From positions 1-16,603 of the forward strand of contig WRJY01000320.1 in the NCBI GenBank assembly GCA_009778355.1: a stretch of 16,603 nt of DNA. Reading direction: 5' to 3'. A program made the translations under genes and the position numbers. The notes beneath the pieces were generated by a model that worked only from the letters and a program-made list of their open reading frames with translations, did not search any database and was not told where the DNA came from. This DNA comes from Desulfovibrionaceae bacterium. Lineage in GTDB: Bacteria > Pseudomonadota > Gammaproteobacteria > Burkholderiales > Burkholderiaceae_C. Each line of letters starts with the position of its first letter. Positions within the stretch are counted from its first letter, which is position 1. Positions 1 to 6,559 of the stretch are shown in pieces.

Positions 1-71
1 ATAGCGGGGCTATGGCTGCGGTTTGCGCCTTGCATCCCATCCCGAAAAGGTGTCTGCGCGGGCCCGCTGAG

Positions 72-93
72 ATCGTAAACAGGCTCTTACGAT
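72..93. repeat. 7-bp inverted repeat just upstream of glcE
   Basis: The arms ATCGTAA (72-78) and TTACGAT (87-93) are perfect inverted copies separated by 8 bases, ending 7 bases before the glcE start. The repeat could be an operator or a small 5' hairpin; no T-run follows, so it does not look like an intrinsic terminator. The remainder of 1-100 shows no convincing reading frame, and I do not see the end of a glcD gene there. Confidence 0.35.
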
Positions 94-100
94 AGCCCCC

Positions 101-1168
101 ATGACCGACACCGCGCTGGAACGCATCACCGAGAAGATCGTCAAGTCCGCCGAGCGGGGCCGGGCGCTGCGCGTTCGCGGCAGCGGCAGCAAGGACTTTT
201 ACGGCCAGCAGTTGCATGGCGAGTTGCTCGACGCGCGCTCGCTGGCCGGGGTAGTGGGCTACGAGCCGAGCGAGCTGGTGGTCACGGCGCGCGCCGGCAC
301 GCGCCTGCGCGAACTGGAGGCGCTGCTGGCCGAGCGCGGCCAGTGCCTACCGTTCGAGCCGCCGCGCTTTGGCGGCGGCGGCACCGTGGGCGGCATGGTG
401 GCGGCTGGGTTGTCGGGGCCGGCGCGCGCCAGCGTTGGCGCGCTGCGCGACTATGTGCTGGGCGTGCGGATCATCAATGGCCGGGGCGAGTTGCTGACCT
501 TCGGCGGCCAGGTGATGAAGAACGTGGCGGGCTACGACGTCAGCCGCCTGATGGCCGGTTCCATGGGCACGCTGGGCATGATCGTGGAGGTCAGCCTGAA
601 GGTGCTGCCCGTGCCGCCGGCGCAGGCCACGCTGCTGTTCGATCTGTCAGAGACCAGCGCGCGCCAGCAGCTCAACCGCTGGGGCGGCCAGCCGCTGCCG
701 CTCAACGCCAGTTGCTGGTCTGACGGCCAACTCACCGTGCGGCTGCGCGGCGCGCAGGCGGCGGTGGCCAGCGCGTGCCAGTCGATGGGCGGCCAGCGGC
801 TGGACGGCGAGCGCGCCGAGCGCCAGTGGCAGGCGCTGCGCGACCAGACGCTGCCGTTCTTTCGCCTCGAACCGGGCGAAGCGCTGTGGCGCGTCAGCGT
901 GCCCGACACGGCCACGCCGCTCAACCTGGGGCCGACGTTGATCGAATGGCACGGTGCGCAACGCTGGCTACGCCTGCCGCCGGCGTGGGCCGCGCGGGTG
1001 CGCGAAGCGGCGGCGCGCGCCGGCGGCCATGCCACGCTGTTTCGCGGCGGCGACGGCAGCGTGCCGGTGTTTACCACGCTGGCCGAACCGCTGGCGCGCA
1101 TCCACCGCCAGATCAAAGCCGAGTTCGACCCCGCAGGCATCCTGGGGCAGGGGCGCATGGGGTTTTGA
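101..1168 (+). CDS. glcE: Glycolate oxidase FAD-binding subunit GlcE
   Basis: This 355-residue protein is a subunit of glycolate oxidase, which oxidises glycolate to glyoxylate together with GlcD and GlcF and passes electrons to the respiratory chain. The N-terminal half (about residues 5-170) is an FAD-binding type 4 (PCMH) domain: a glycine-rich stretch FGGGGTVGGMVAAGLSGP at 90-107, then RDYVLGVRIINGRGE (116-130) and KNVAGYDVSRLMAGSMGTLG (140-159), which are hallmark flavin-binding segments of the GlcD/GlcE family. The C-terminus ends FDPAGILGQGRMGF, as is usual for GlcE. The length is normal for the family. The ATG at 101 is used; no strong Shine-Dalgarno precedes it. Its usual partner glcF follows, but only after an inserted toxin-antitoxin pair. 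glcD would be expected upstream, outside the window. Confidence 0.93.
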   Translation: MTDTALERITEKIVKSAERGRALRVRGSGSKDFYGQQLHGELLDARSLAGVVGYEPSELVVTARAGTRLRELEALLAERGQCLPFEPPRFGGGGTVGGMVAAGLSGPARASVGALRDYVLGVRIINGRGELLTFGGQVMKNVAGYDVSRLMAGSMGTLGMIVEVSLKVLPVPPAQATLLFDLSETSARQQLNRWGGQPLPLNASCWSDGQLTVRLRGAQAAVASACQSMGGQRLDGERAERQWQALRDQTLPFFRLEPGEALWRVSVPDTATPLNLGPTLIEWHGAQRWLRLPPAWAARVREAAARAGGHATLFRGGDGSVPVFTTLAEPLARIHRQIKAEFDPAGILGQGRMGF

Positions 1169-1219
1169 ACCCGCTGAAATCACCAAACCAGCAGTGGCGG
1201 GTAACCCACTTCAATGCCG

Positions 1220-1240
1220 TGCGTGACCTTGGCTCACGCA
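1220..1240. repeat. 7-bp inverted repeat upstream of the antitoxin gene
   Basis: The arms TGCGTGA (1220-1226) and TCACGCA (1234-1240) are perfect inverted copies with a 7-base spacer, lying about 60 bases before the antitoxin ATG in the 133-base gap after glcE. The position suits an operator for autoregulation by the Xre-type antitoxin, as is typical of these modules. That role is inference; no clear -35/-10 pair could be fixed here (CATACT at 1265-1270 is a possible -10). Confidence 0.35.
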
Positions 1241-1301
1241 GTCACCTTGCGTTCTGCTTTGTGGCATACTTCAAGTGTCAAATGGCAGAAAGGAGTCGCG
1301 C

Positions 1302-1880
1302 ATGACAACCGGACAAGCCCATCTCCACAACTCTGGCGGGCCGGCAGCAGCGGCAAGCGTTTGGGTGGCGGAGGAACGCCGGCCTCATTTCTCGAAAGAC
1401 CCGGCGGAGCGTTATCACGCGCTCATCGACGCCAATGGCTTGCATCTGGCCACCACGCTGGAACTGCTGGGGGGCGCCGAGGTCTTTTCCCATGCGCCGC
1501 GCAACTTGCTGGACGTGCATCAGTGGGTAGCGCACGGCATCCCCAGCGCGTCGATTGCCCACTTGGCGCAGGCCATCGAGCCGCTGCCCGCGCGGGCGCT
1601 CAGCGAGGCGCTGGGCGTCAGCGTGCGGACGTTGCACCGAAAGAAGGGCGGGCAGGGCGACACCTTGAGCGTGGCGCAAGGCGGGCGCACCTTCAAGTTC
1701 GCGGAAGTGGTTGCCAAGGCCACTTTGGCGCTCGGCAGCCGGGAAGCCGCCGTTCGCTGGCTGACCTCGCCGGCCCTTGGCCTGGATCAGCAAAAGCCCA
1801 TCGATCTGCTGGCCACGCCCGTCGGCACGCAATTGGTCGAGGAACTGCTCGACCGCATCGAATATGGGGTTTACGCTTGA
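1302..1880 (+). CDS. Xre/MbcA/ParS-type antitoxin (DUF2384) of a RES toxin-antitoxin pair
   Basis: The product has 192 residues. The C-terminal third (about 138-192) matches the toxin-binding DUF2384/MbcA/ParS domain: it has the pattern LGSREAAVRWL, then P at the start of an LL helix, and ends LLDRIEYGVYA, the classic terminus of this antitoxin family. A central helix-turn-helix-like region (about 84-115, with LSEALGVSVRTLHRKK) probably binds the operator. The ATG at 1302 is chosen because AGGAG lies at 1291-1295; a GTG at 1275 in the same frame has no such site. In known members the antitoxin blocks the RES enzyme by direct contact and represses its own promoter. The stop codon TGA (1878-1880) overlaps the toxin ATG by one base, so the pair is translationally coupled. 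Confidence 0.9.
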   Translation: MTTGQAHLHNSGGPAAAASVWVAEERRPHFSKDPAERYHALIDANGLHLATTLELLGGAEVFSHAPRNLLDVHQWVAHGIPSASIAHLAQAIEPLPARALSEALGVSVRTLHRKKGGQGDTLSVAQGGRTFKFAEVVAKATLALGSREAAVRWLTSPALGLDQQKPIDLLATPVGTQLVEELLDRIEYGVYA

Positions 1881-2395
1881 TGCGAGGCCATCCCATGGCG
1901 CCCGTTCCCCGGCTTGGGGCGGGCGGCCCGTTTCTGGCCTGGCGCCTAGAGCGGCAGCGTTACGCCGATGCGTGGGACAGCGGCATCGGCGCCGAGAAGC
2001 TGGGCGGGCGCTGGAACGCCAAGGGCCAGCGCGCCGTGTACTGCTCGATCGATCCCAGCACCGCGATTCTCGAAGTCGCGGTGCACGCCGGTTTTCAGGT
2101 GCTGGACACGCAGCCTCATGCGCTCACCTGCCTTGAAGTCACCGAAGCGCCGGTTCACGCCGTGCAGCCCGAGGATGTCCCCAACCCCGTCTGGCTGACG
2201 CCCGGAACGCCCAGCGCCGGCCAGCAGGCGTTTGGCAGCCAACTGCTCGCCCGGCACGGCCTGGTGCTTTTTCCCAGCGCCGTGTCCAGCTTCAGTTGGA
2301 ATCTGGTATTGGAGCCAGGCATTGCCAAGGGCCGCTACCGCCTGCATTCGCAGGCGCGATTTGGTCTGGACACGCGCCTGCATCCTCCGCGATAG
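1880..2395 (+). CDS. RES-domain toxin (NAD+-degrading family)
   Basis: The product has 171 residues and is a RES-domain protein of the Xre-RES (MbcTA/ParST-like) type II toxin-antitoxin class. Characterised RES toxins degrade NAD+ or ADP-ribosylate targets, halting growth until the antitoxin inhibits them. Features seen: WRL with Arg22, the GGRWNAKG box with Arg44 and Tyr54 downstream, TAILEV with Glu65, and FPSAVSSFSWNLVLEP (131-146) supplying the conserved Ser region and the final strand. The R, E and S elements are all present, so the enzyme looks intact. The ATG at 1880 shares its A with the antitoxin stop; a second in-frame ATG lies at 1895. The frame is open further upstream to 1214, but this overlaps the antitoxin and is not coding. 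Nineteen bases separate its stop from glcF. Confidence 0.9.
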   Translation: MRGHPMAPVPRLGAGGPFLAWRLERQRYADAWDSGIGAEKLGGRWNAKGQRAVYCSIDPSTAILEVAVHAGFQVLDTQPHALTCLEVTEAPVHAVQPEDVPNPVWLTPGTPSAGQQAFGSQLLARHGLVLFPSAVSSFSWNLVLEPGIAKGRYRLHSQARFGLDTRLHPPR

Positions 2396-2414
2396 TGGCC
2401 ATGCCTGCCCCGCC

Positions 2415-3653
2415 ATGCAAACCACACTGTCCCCCGAATTTCAGAACACGCTCGCGGGCCGCGAGGCCGAGGCGATCTTGCGCAAGTGCGTGCACTGCGG
2501 CTTTTGCGTCGCCACCTGCCCCACTTACCAACTGCTGGGCGACGAACTGGATGGCCCGCGCGGGCGCATCTATCTCATCAAGCAGGTGCTGGAAGGCGCC
2601 GCGCCCACGCGCGAAACCCAACTGCGCCTGGACCGCTGCCTGACCTGCCTCAATTGCGAAACCACCTGCCCCAGCGGCGTGCAGTACGGGCGCCTGATCG
2701 ACATTGGCCGCCAATTGGTCGATCAGCGCGTGTCGCGCCCGCTGCCTGAGCGGCGTCTGCGCGCTTGGCTGCGGCATGGCCTGGGGTCGCCGCTGTTCGG
2801 CTCTGCCATGCGCATTGGCCAGGCGGTGCGCGGCTTGCTGCCCGCCGCGCTGCGCGCCCACGTGCCCCAGCGCCAGAGCGCCGGCGCGTGGCCCAAGGGC
2901 CGGCACGAATGCAAAGTACTGCTGCCCGCCGGCTGCGTGCAACCTTCCATGGCCCCCAACATCGACGCCGCCACCGCGCGCGTGCTCGACGCCGCCGGCA
3001 TTCAGTGCGTGCGGCCACGCGGCGGGGGCTGCTGCGGCGCGGTCAAGTTCCACCTGGCCGATGCCGAAGGCGGCCTGACGCGGATGCGCGCCAACATCGA
3101 TGCCTGGTGGCCGCTCATCGAACGCGGCGAGGTTCAGGCCATCGTCATCAACGCCAGCGGCTGCGGCGCCATGGTCAAGCAATACGGTCATCTGCTGCGG
3201 CACGACCCGCGCTACGCCGGCAAGGCCGCGCGCGTGTCCGAACTGGCGCACGACGTGAGCGAACTGCTGCCCAGCATCGTCCCCGTCCTGCGCGGCCGCC
3301 TGCGCCAGCCCGGCGGCGTTCTGGCCTGGCACGCGCCCTGCTCGTTGCAGAACGCGCTCAGATTGGGCGGCACGGTGGAGGAACACCTGGCCGCCCTCGG
3401 CCTGCCGCTGCGCCCGGCGGCGCACGAGGCGCACCTGTGCTGCGGTTCGGCGGGCGCGTACTCGGTGCTGCAACCGGCGCTGTCGCGCCAGTTGCGCGAG
3501 CGCAAGCTCGGTTATCTGCAAGGCGAGCGCGCTGCCGACCGTCCCGCCGCCATTTTGTCGGCCAACATCGGCTGCATCACCCACTTGCAGGCCGGCGCCG
3601 ACGTGCCGGTGCGGCACTGGATCGAGGTGGTGGACGAATTGCTGCCGGCGTGA
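2415..3653 (+). CDS. glcF: Glycolate oxidase iron-sulfur subunit GlcF
   Basis: The product has 412 residues and is the iron-sulfur electron-transfer subunit of glycolate oxidase. Two ferredoxin-type 4Fe-4S motifs are visible: CVHCGFCVATCP (Cys25, 28, 31, 35) and CLTCLNCETTCP (Cys75, 78, 81, 85). Two cysteine-rich CCG domains follow, with GGGCCGAVKFH at 203-213 and HLCCGSAGAY at 340-349, typical of GlcF and heterodisulfide-reductase-like subunits. The start at 2415 begins the family-typical sequence MQTTLSPEF; the frame stays open upstream to 2232 but that part overlaps the RES toxin gene. No strong Shine-Dalgarno is seen, so translation may depend on the upstream toxin gene or on a shared mRNA with glcE. 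Confidence 0.95.
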   Translation: MQTTLSPEFQNTLAGREAEAILRKCVHCGFCVATCPTYQLLGDELDGPRGRIYLIKQVLEGAAPTRETQLRLDRCLTCLNCETTCPSGVQYGRLIDIGRQLVDQRVSRPLPERRLRAWLRHGLGSPLFGSAMRIGQAVRGLLPAALRAHVPQRQSAGAWPKGRHECKVLLPAGCVQPSMAPNIDAATARVLDAAGIQCVRPRGGGCCGAVKFHLADAEGGLTRMRANIDAWWPLIERGEVQAIVINASGCGAMVKQYGHLLRHDPRYAGKAARVSELAHDVSELLPSIVPVLRGRLRQPGGVLAWHAPCSLQNALRLGGTVEEHLAALGLPLRPAAHEAHLCCGSAGAYSVLQPALSRQLRERKLGYLQGERAADRPAAILSANIGCITHLQAGADVPVRHWIEVVDELLPA

Positions 3654-3679
3654 TGCGGGGTTGCAAAAATCCCGGCCCG

Positions 3680-3691
3680 GCCCGCGCGGGC
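3680..3691. repeat. 12-bp perfect GC palindrome after glcF
   Basis: GCCCGCGCGGGC is self-complementary and lies 26 bases after the glcF stop, within the gap before the NnrS gene. It could form a short hairpin, but no T-run follows, so an intrinsic terminator is not supported. Confidence 0.3.
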
Positions 3692-3749
3692 TGAAGCCGC
3701 ATGGCCACCAAGGTAAACCGCACAGGCTGCGCGGGGGCGTGTCCTAAGC

Positions 3750-3763
3750 TTGAACCGGATCAT
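3750..3763. promoter_or_regulatory. FNR/DNR/NnrR-like site upstream of the NnrS gene
   Basis: TTGAACCGGATCAT fits the Crp/FNR-family consensus TTGA-N6-TCAA except in the last base, and fits the longer TTGAT-N4-ATCAA form at 8 of 10 fixed positions. It ends 37 bases before the preferred NnrS start at 3801. NnrS genes in many bacteria are controlled by FNR-family nitric oxide or oxygen sensors (NnrR, DNR, FNR), so a functional site is plausible, but the spacing to any promoter cannot be fixed from sequence alone. Confidence 0.45.
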
Positions 3764-3800
3764 CGACCGGGCCTTGCGTTCGGGCGTACAAACCACCGCC

Positions 3801-5144
3801 ATGACAGAGTCCGCAGATTCCGCTGCCGCCAAGTCTTCGCGCCCGCCGTTGATGATCCGGCCAGCGCCGCCTGGGCGTGCACCCAAGCCGCTGCCCGTGT
3901 CAGGCCCGTGGCGCTTGCCGACGCTGCTGGCGTCGCCGTTCCGGTTGGGTTTTTCCCTCGCCATGCTGGTACTGGCGGCAGCCAGCGGCTGGTGGCTGGC
4001 GGTACAGGCGGGGAGGGCGCTGGGGTGGCCCGAGAACGGCTACGCGGTGTTGCCCGTGGTGACGCACGCCACGGTGATGGCGCTGGGCTTTCTGCCGCTG
4101 TTCTTCGCGGGTTTCTTGTTTACCGCCGGTCCGCGGTGGCTGCATGTGCAGCCTTACGAAGCGCGGCGCTTGCTGGCCCCGCTGGGCTTGCAGGCCGCGG
4201 GCTGGCTGCTGTGGCTGGCCGGCGCGCGCCTGGGCCTGGGCGTGGCGCTGGCCGCGCTGGCGCTGGCGTGCGCGGGCTTGATCTGGATGTACGCCATGTT
4301 CTGGCGCTTGATCGCCGCCAGTCCGCTGCCCGATCGCGTGCATGCCCTGGCGTGCGGCGTCGGCGGCATCGTTGGCGCGCTGTGTCTGGCGGGCATCGGC
4401 ATCGCCGTGCTGGCGGAGCAGCCGGCGCTGGCGCTGGCGCTGGCGCGCACGGCGCTGTGGGGCTTTATCGTCGTCACCTTCGTGGCGGTGGCGCATCGCA
4501 TGATTCCGTTCTTTACCTCCAACGCGCTGCCGATGGTTGCCGTCTGGCGTCCGTTCTGGGTGCTGTGGCTGATGCTGGGCATGGCGGTGTTCGAGGTGTT
4601 GGCGGTGTGGGTGGACCATGCGGCGCCCTCCGAGTACGCCTGGCCGGCCTGGACGGCGGCGGTGATCGCGGTGGAGGCGCTGGCCGGCGGCGTGCTGCTG
4701 TGGCTGGCCGTGGTTTGGGGCCTGGTACAGAGCCTGAAGGTGCGTCTGCTGGCCATGCTGCATGTGGGCTTCGTGTGGCTGGGGCTGGCGCTGCTTTACA
4801 GCGCGGCGTCGCAGGCGCTGTGGCTGCTCACGGGGCAGGCGGTGCTGGGGCTGGGGGCGCTGCATGCGCTCGGCATGGGCTTTCTGGGTTCGCTCATGAT
4901 GGCCATGGTCACGCGCGTGTCCTGCGGCCACAGCGGGCGGTCGCTGGTGGCAGATGATTTGGTGTGGGCGCTGTTCTGGCTGTTGCAAGCGTCGGTGGGC
5001 GTGCGGCTGCTGGCGGCGGTGCAGGGCATGACGCCGTGGCTGACGGCGCTGGCCGCGCTGCTGTGGACGGCGGTTGTCGCCGTTTGGGCGCTGCGCTACG
5101 CTAACTGGTATGGAAGACCTCGCATCGACGGCAAACCCGGCTGA
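3801..5144 (+). CDS. nnrS: NnrS family membrane protein
   Basis: The product has 447 residues and is a polytopic inner-membrane protein of the NnrS family, associated with denitrification and with protection from nitric oxide stress; characterised NnrS is a haem- and copper-containing protein. About a dozen hydrophobic helices run from residue 50 to near the end. Diagnostic segments are PFRLGF near residue 46, HRMIPFFTSN in the middle and HALGMGFLGSLMMAM followed by TRVSCGHSGR (about 355-380). The ATG at 3801 is preferred: the frame is open to a TTG at 3750, but that TTG lies in the FNR-like site. The soluble N-terminal extension is rich in Pro and Ala. The last 35 bases overlap the next gene, suggesting cotranscription. 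Confidence 0.88.
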   Translation: MTESADSAAAKSSRPPLMIRPAPPGRAPKPLPVSGPWRLPTLLASPFRLGFSLAMLVLAAASGWWLAVQAGRALGWPENGYAVLPVVTHATVMALGFLPLFFAGFLFTAGPRWLHVQPYEARRLLAPLGLQAAGWLLWLAGARLGLGVALAALALACAGLIWMYAMFWRLIAASPLPDRVHALACGVGGIVGALCLAGIGIAVLAEQPALALALARTALWGFIVVTFVAVAHRMIPFFTSNALPMVAVWRPFWVLWLMLGMAVFEVLAVWVDHAAPSEYAWPAWTAAVIAVEALAGGVLLWLAVVWGLVQSLKVRLLAMLHVGFVWLGLALLYSAASQALWLLTGQAVLGLGALHALGMGFLGSLMMAMVTRVSCGHSGRSLVADDLVWALFWLLQASVGVRLLAAVQGMTPWLTALAALLWTAVVAVWALRYANWYGRPRIDGKPG

Positions 5145-5781
5145 CGCCGCCGGGGCGCATCCGCATCTGCAGCCCGGTCAGCCGCGCTCGCCAGAGGTGA
5201 TCGAACTGGCCCAGGCGCTGATCCAGACGCGACAGACGCTGCTGCCCAAGCGCCTGCTCGCGCCCGGCCCCAGCGCGGCGCAAACGCGGCAGATTCTGGC
5301 CGCCGCGGCGCACGCGCCCGATCACCACGAACTGCTGCCCTGGCGCTTGATCCTCGTGCCCGAGGATGCGCGCGCCGCGCTGGGCGATGCGTTTGCCGCC
5401 GCGCTGCGCGAGCGCGACGCTGCCGCCATGCCGGAGCAGATCGAGCAGGCGCGCGAGAAGGCGGCGCGCGCGCCGCTGCTGCTGCTGGTGGTGGCGCGGC
5501 TGCGCGACGCCGACGGCGAAATCGCGCCGCACGAACGCATCGTCTCGGCGGGCTGCGCCATCCAGAACATGCTGCTGATGGCGCACGCGCTGGGTTTCGG
5601 CGCTTCGCTCACCAGCGGCCAGGCGTTGCAGTCGGCGCCGCTGCGCGCGCTGTTCGCGCTGGGCGGCGACGAACAGGCGCTGTGCTTCGTCAACGTCGGC
5701 ACGCCAAGCCGCGCCAAGCCGATCCGCGCGCGGCCCGCGCTGGAGCGGTTTTGCAGCGTCTTGAGCGTTGCGCGGTCGTAG
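5110..5781 (+). CDS. Nitroreductase family protein (YdjA-like)
   Basis: The product has 223 residues and belongs to the small FMN-dependent nitroreductase family. It has the usual N-terminal block LIQTRQTLLPKRLLAPGP (about 37-54) leading into a helix and DHHELLPWRLILV (71-83), where the family binds FMN phosphate and contacts the flavin. The central helix SAGCAIQNMLLMAHALGFGA and the C-terminal FVNVGTP are also typical. It probably reduces nitro or quinone compounds with NAD(P)H; the true substrate is unknown. The ATG at 5110 is chosen over a TTG at 5074 deeper in the NnrS gene. An N-terminal Ala/Pro-rich extension of about 25 residues precedes the conserved fold. The 35-base overlap with the NnrS gene suggests one transcript. 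Confidence 0.85.
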   Translation: MEDLASTANPADAAGAHPHLQPGQPRSPEVIELAQALIQTRQTLLPKRLLAPGPSAAQTRQILAAAAHAPDHHELLPWRLILVPEDARAALGDAFAAALRERDAAAMPEQIEQAREKAARAPLLLLVVARLRDADGEIAPHERIVSAGCAIQNMLLMAHALGFGASLTSGQALQSAPLRALFALGGDEQALCFVNVGTPSRAKPIRARPALERFCSVLSVARS

Positions 5782-5793
5782 AATGAAAATTTT

Positions 5794-5810
5794 GCTATAT
5801 TTTATATAGC
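5794..5810. repeat. AT-rich inverted repeat between nitroreductase and pagL
   Basis: GCTATA (5794-5799) and TATAGC (5805-5810) are perfect inverted arms around TTTTA. They sit in a patch (about 5783-5818) strikingly AT-rich for this GC-rich DNA. It might be a transcription terminator stem, a promoter region for the next gene (TATATT or TATATA as a -10), or a remnant of a short dispersed repeat. Confidence 0.4.
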
Positions 5811-5850
5811 TTACATGGTTTGGAATGCTTGATGAACCGGACTGTGACCG

Positions 5851-6498
5851 GTGATGATGCAGCGGTTTTGCGTGCATTGGTGGTCACTGCCTGCAACAAT
5901 GGCGAGCGTGATGGCAGTTGGGTTTTCATGTGGCGGCACGGGTTTGGCCCGGACGGGCACGGCGCTGGCTGCTGGCGTGCTGCTGGGCGTGTTGGCTAGG
6001 CCGCTGGCGCGCGCCGAAGGGATCGACGCTTCACTCATGGCCGCCACGTCGAACTCGGCGGATGTAAAGAAGCTGGGCGTCACCATTGGCGTCACGCGTG
6101 CCGAACCGCTGTGGGAAGGCGAACTCTGGCGCCTGAAGCTGAGGCACGAGTTCGAGGCCGCCGCCTGGCGCGTGCCCAAGGCGCGCGATCTGCTCGAAGC
6201 GGGCTACTCACCCGTGTTCCGGTTCGAGCGCTCCGTGGGCAGCGGCGCAGCGACGCTGTTCCTGGAGGGCTCGATCGGCGCGCGCCTGCTCTCGCACACC
6301 CAGGTGGCGCCGGACCGCGTGTTGTCCACGGCCTTTCAGTTTTCCGACGTGGCCGGGCTGGGCGTGCGGAGGGGCCAGGAGGGCCAGCCGGGCAGTTCAA
6401 GCCTGAGCATGCGCTTGCAGCACATGTCCAACGCGGACATCAAGCGGCCCAACCCGGGCATCAACTTTTTGCAAGTACGCTACACGTACCAGTTCTGA
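5851..6498 (+). CDS. pagL: Lipid A 3-O-deacylase (PagL family), outer membrane
   Basis: The product has up to 215 residues and is a PagL-type outer-membrane beta-barrel enzyme that removes the 3-O acyl chain from lipid A. Evidence is the mature domain of about 150 residues with alternating beta strands, the signature LQHMSNADIKRPNPGINF (His191 and Ser193 as catalytic residues) and a final strand VRYTYQF ending in Phe, as needed for barrel insertion. A hydrophobic segment TALAAGVLLGVLARPLARA (37-55) looks like the signal peptide with cleavage after ARA. The start is uncertain: GTG 5851, ATG 5854, ATG 5857 and ATG 5899 are all in frame and none has a clear Shine-Dalgarno; 5899 would give the most normal signal length. 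The position 14 residues after the His is Asn205 where I expect the catalytic Glu. Confidence 0.82.
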   Translation: MMMQRFCVHWWSLPATMASVMAVGFSCGGTGLARTGTALAAGVLLGVLARPLARAEGIDASLMAATSNSADVKKLGVTIGVTRAEPLWEGELWRLKLRHEFEAAAWRVPKARDLLEAGYSPVFRFERSVGSGAATLFLEGSIGARLLSHTQVAPDRVLSTAFQFSDVAGLGVRRGQEGQPGSSSLSMRLQHMSNADIKRPNPGINFLQVRYTYQF

Positions 6499-6559
6499 CC
6501 GATCATCGAATGGGCACGCGCGGCGTGCGGCGGGCCGCTGAACCTGATAGATTGCCGCA

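Noticed and set aside
1160..1172. Short hairpin GGGTT/AACCC across the glcE stop as a terminator
   Set aside because: Only a 5-bp stem and no following T-run.
1214..1879. Long open frame extending the RES toxin upstream to 1214
   Set aside because: It overlaps the well-supported antitoxin gene with a good Shine-Dalgarno; the family-like toxin sequence begins only at 1880.
2292..3617. Minus-strand 441-residue frame over glcF
   Set aside because: Low-complexity Ala/Gln/Arg shadow of the GC-rich glcF gene; glcF carries both ferredoxin motifs and CCG motifs.
3701..4957. Plus-strand 418-residue Gly/Ala/Arg frame over the NnrS gene
   Set aside because: Shadow frame; the NnrS frame has membrane helices and signature segments.
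5832..5998. Small plus-strand ORF starting at ATG 5832 before pagL
   Set aside because: About 55 codons overlapping the pagL signal region in another frame, with no ribosome-binding site or recognisable sequence.
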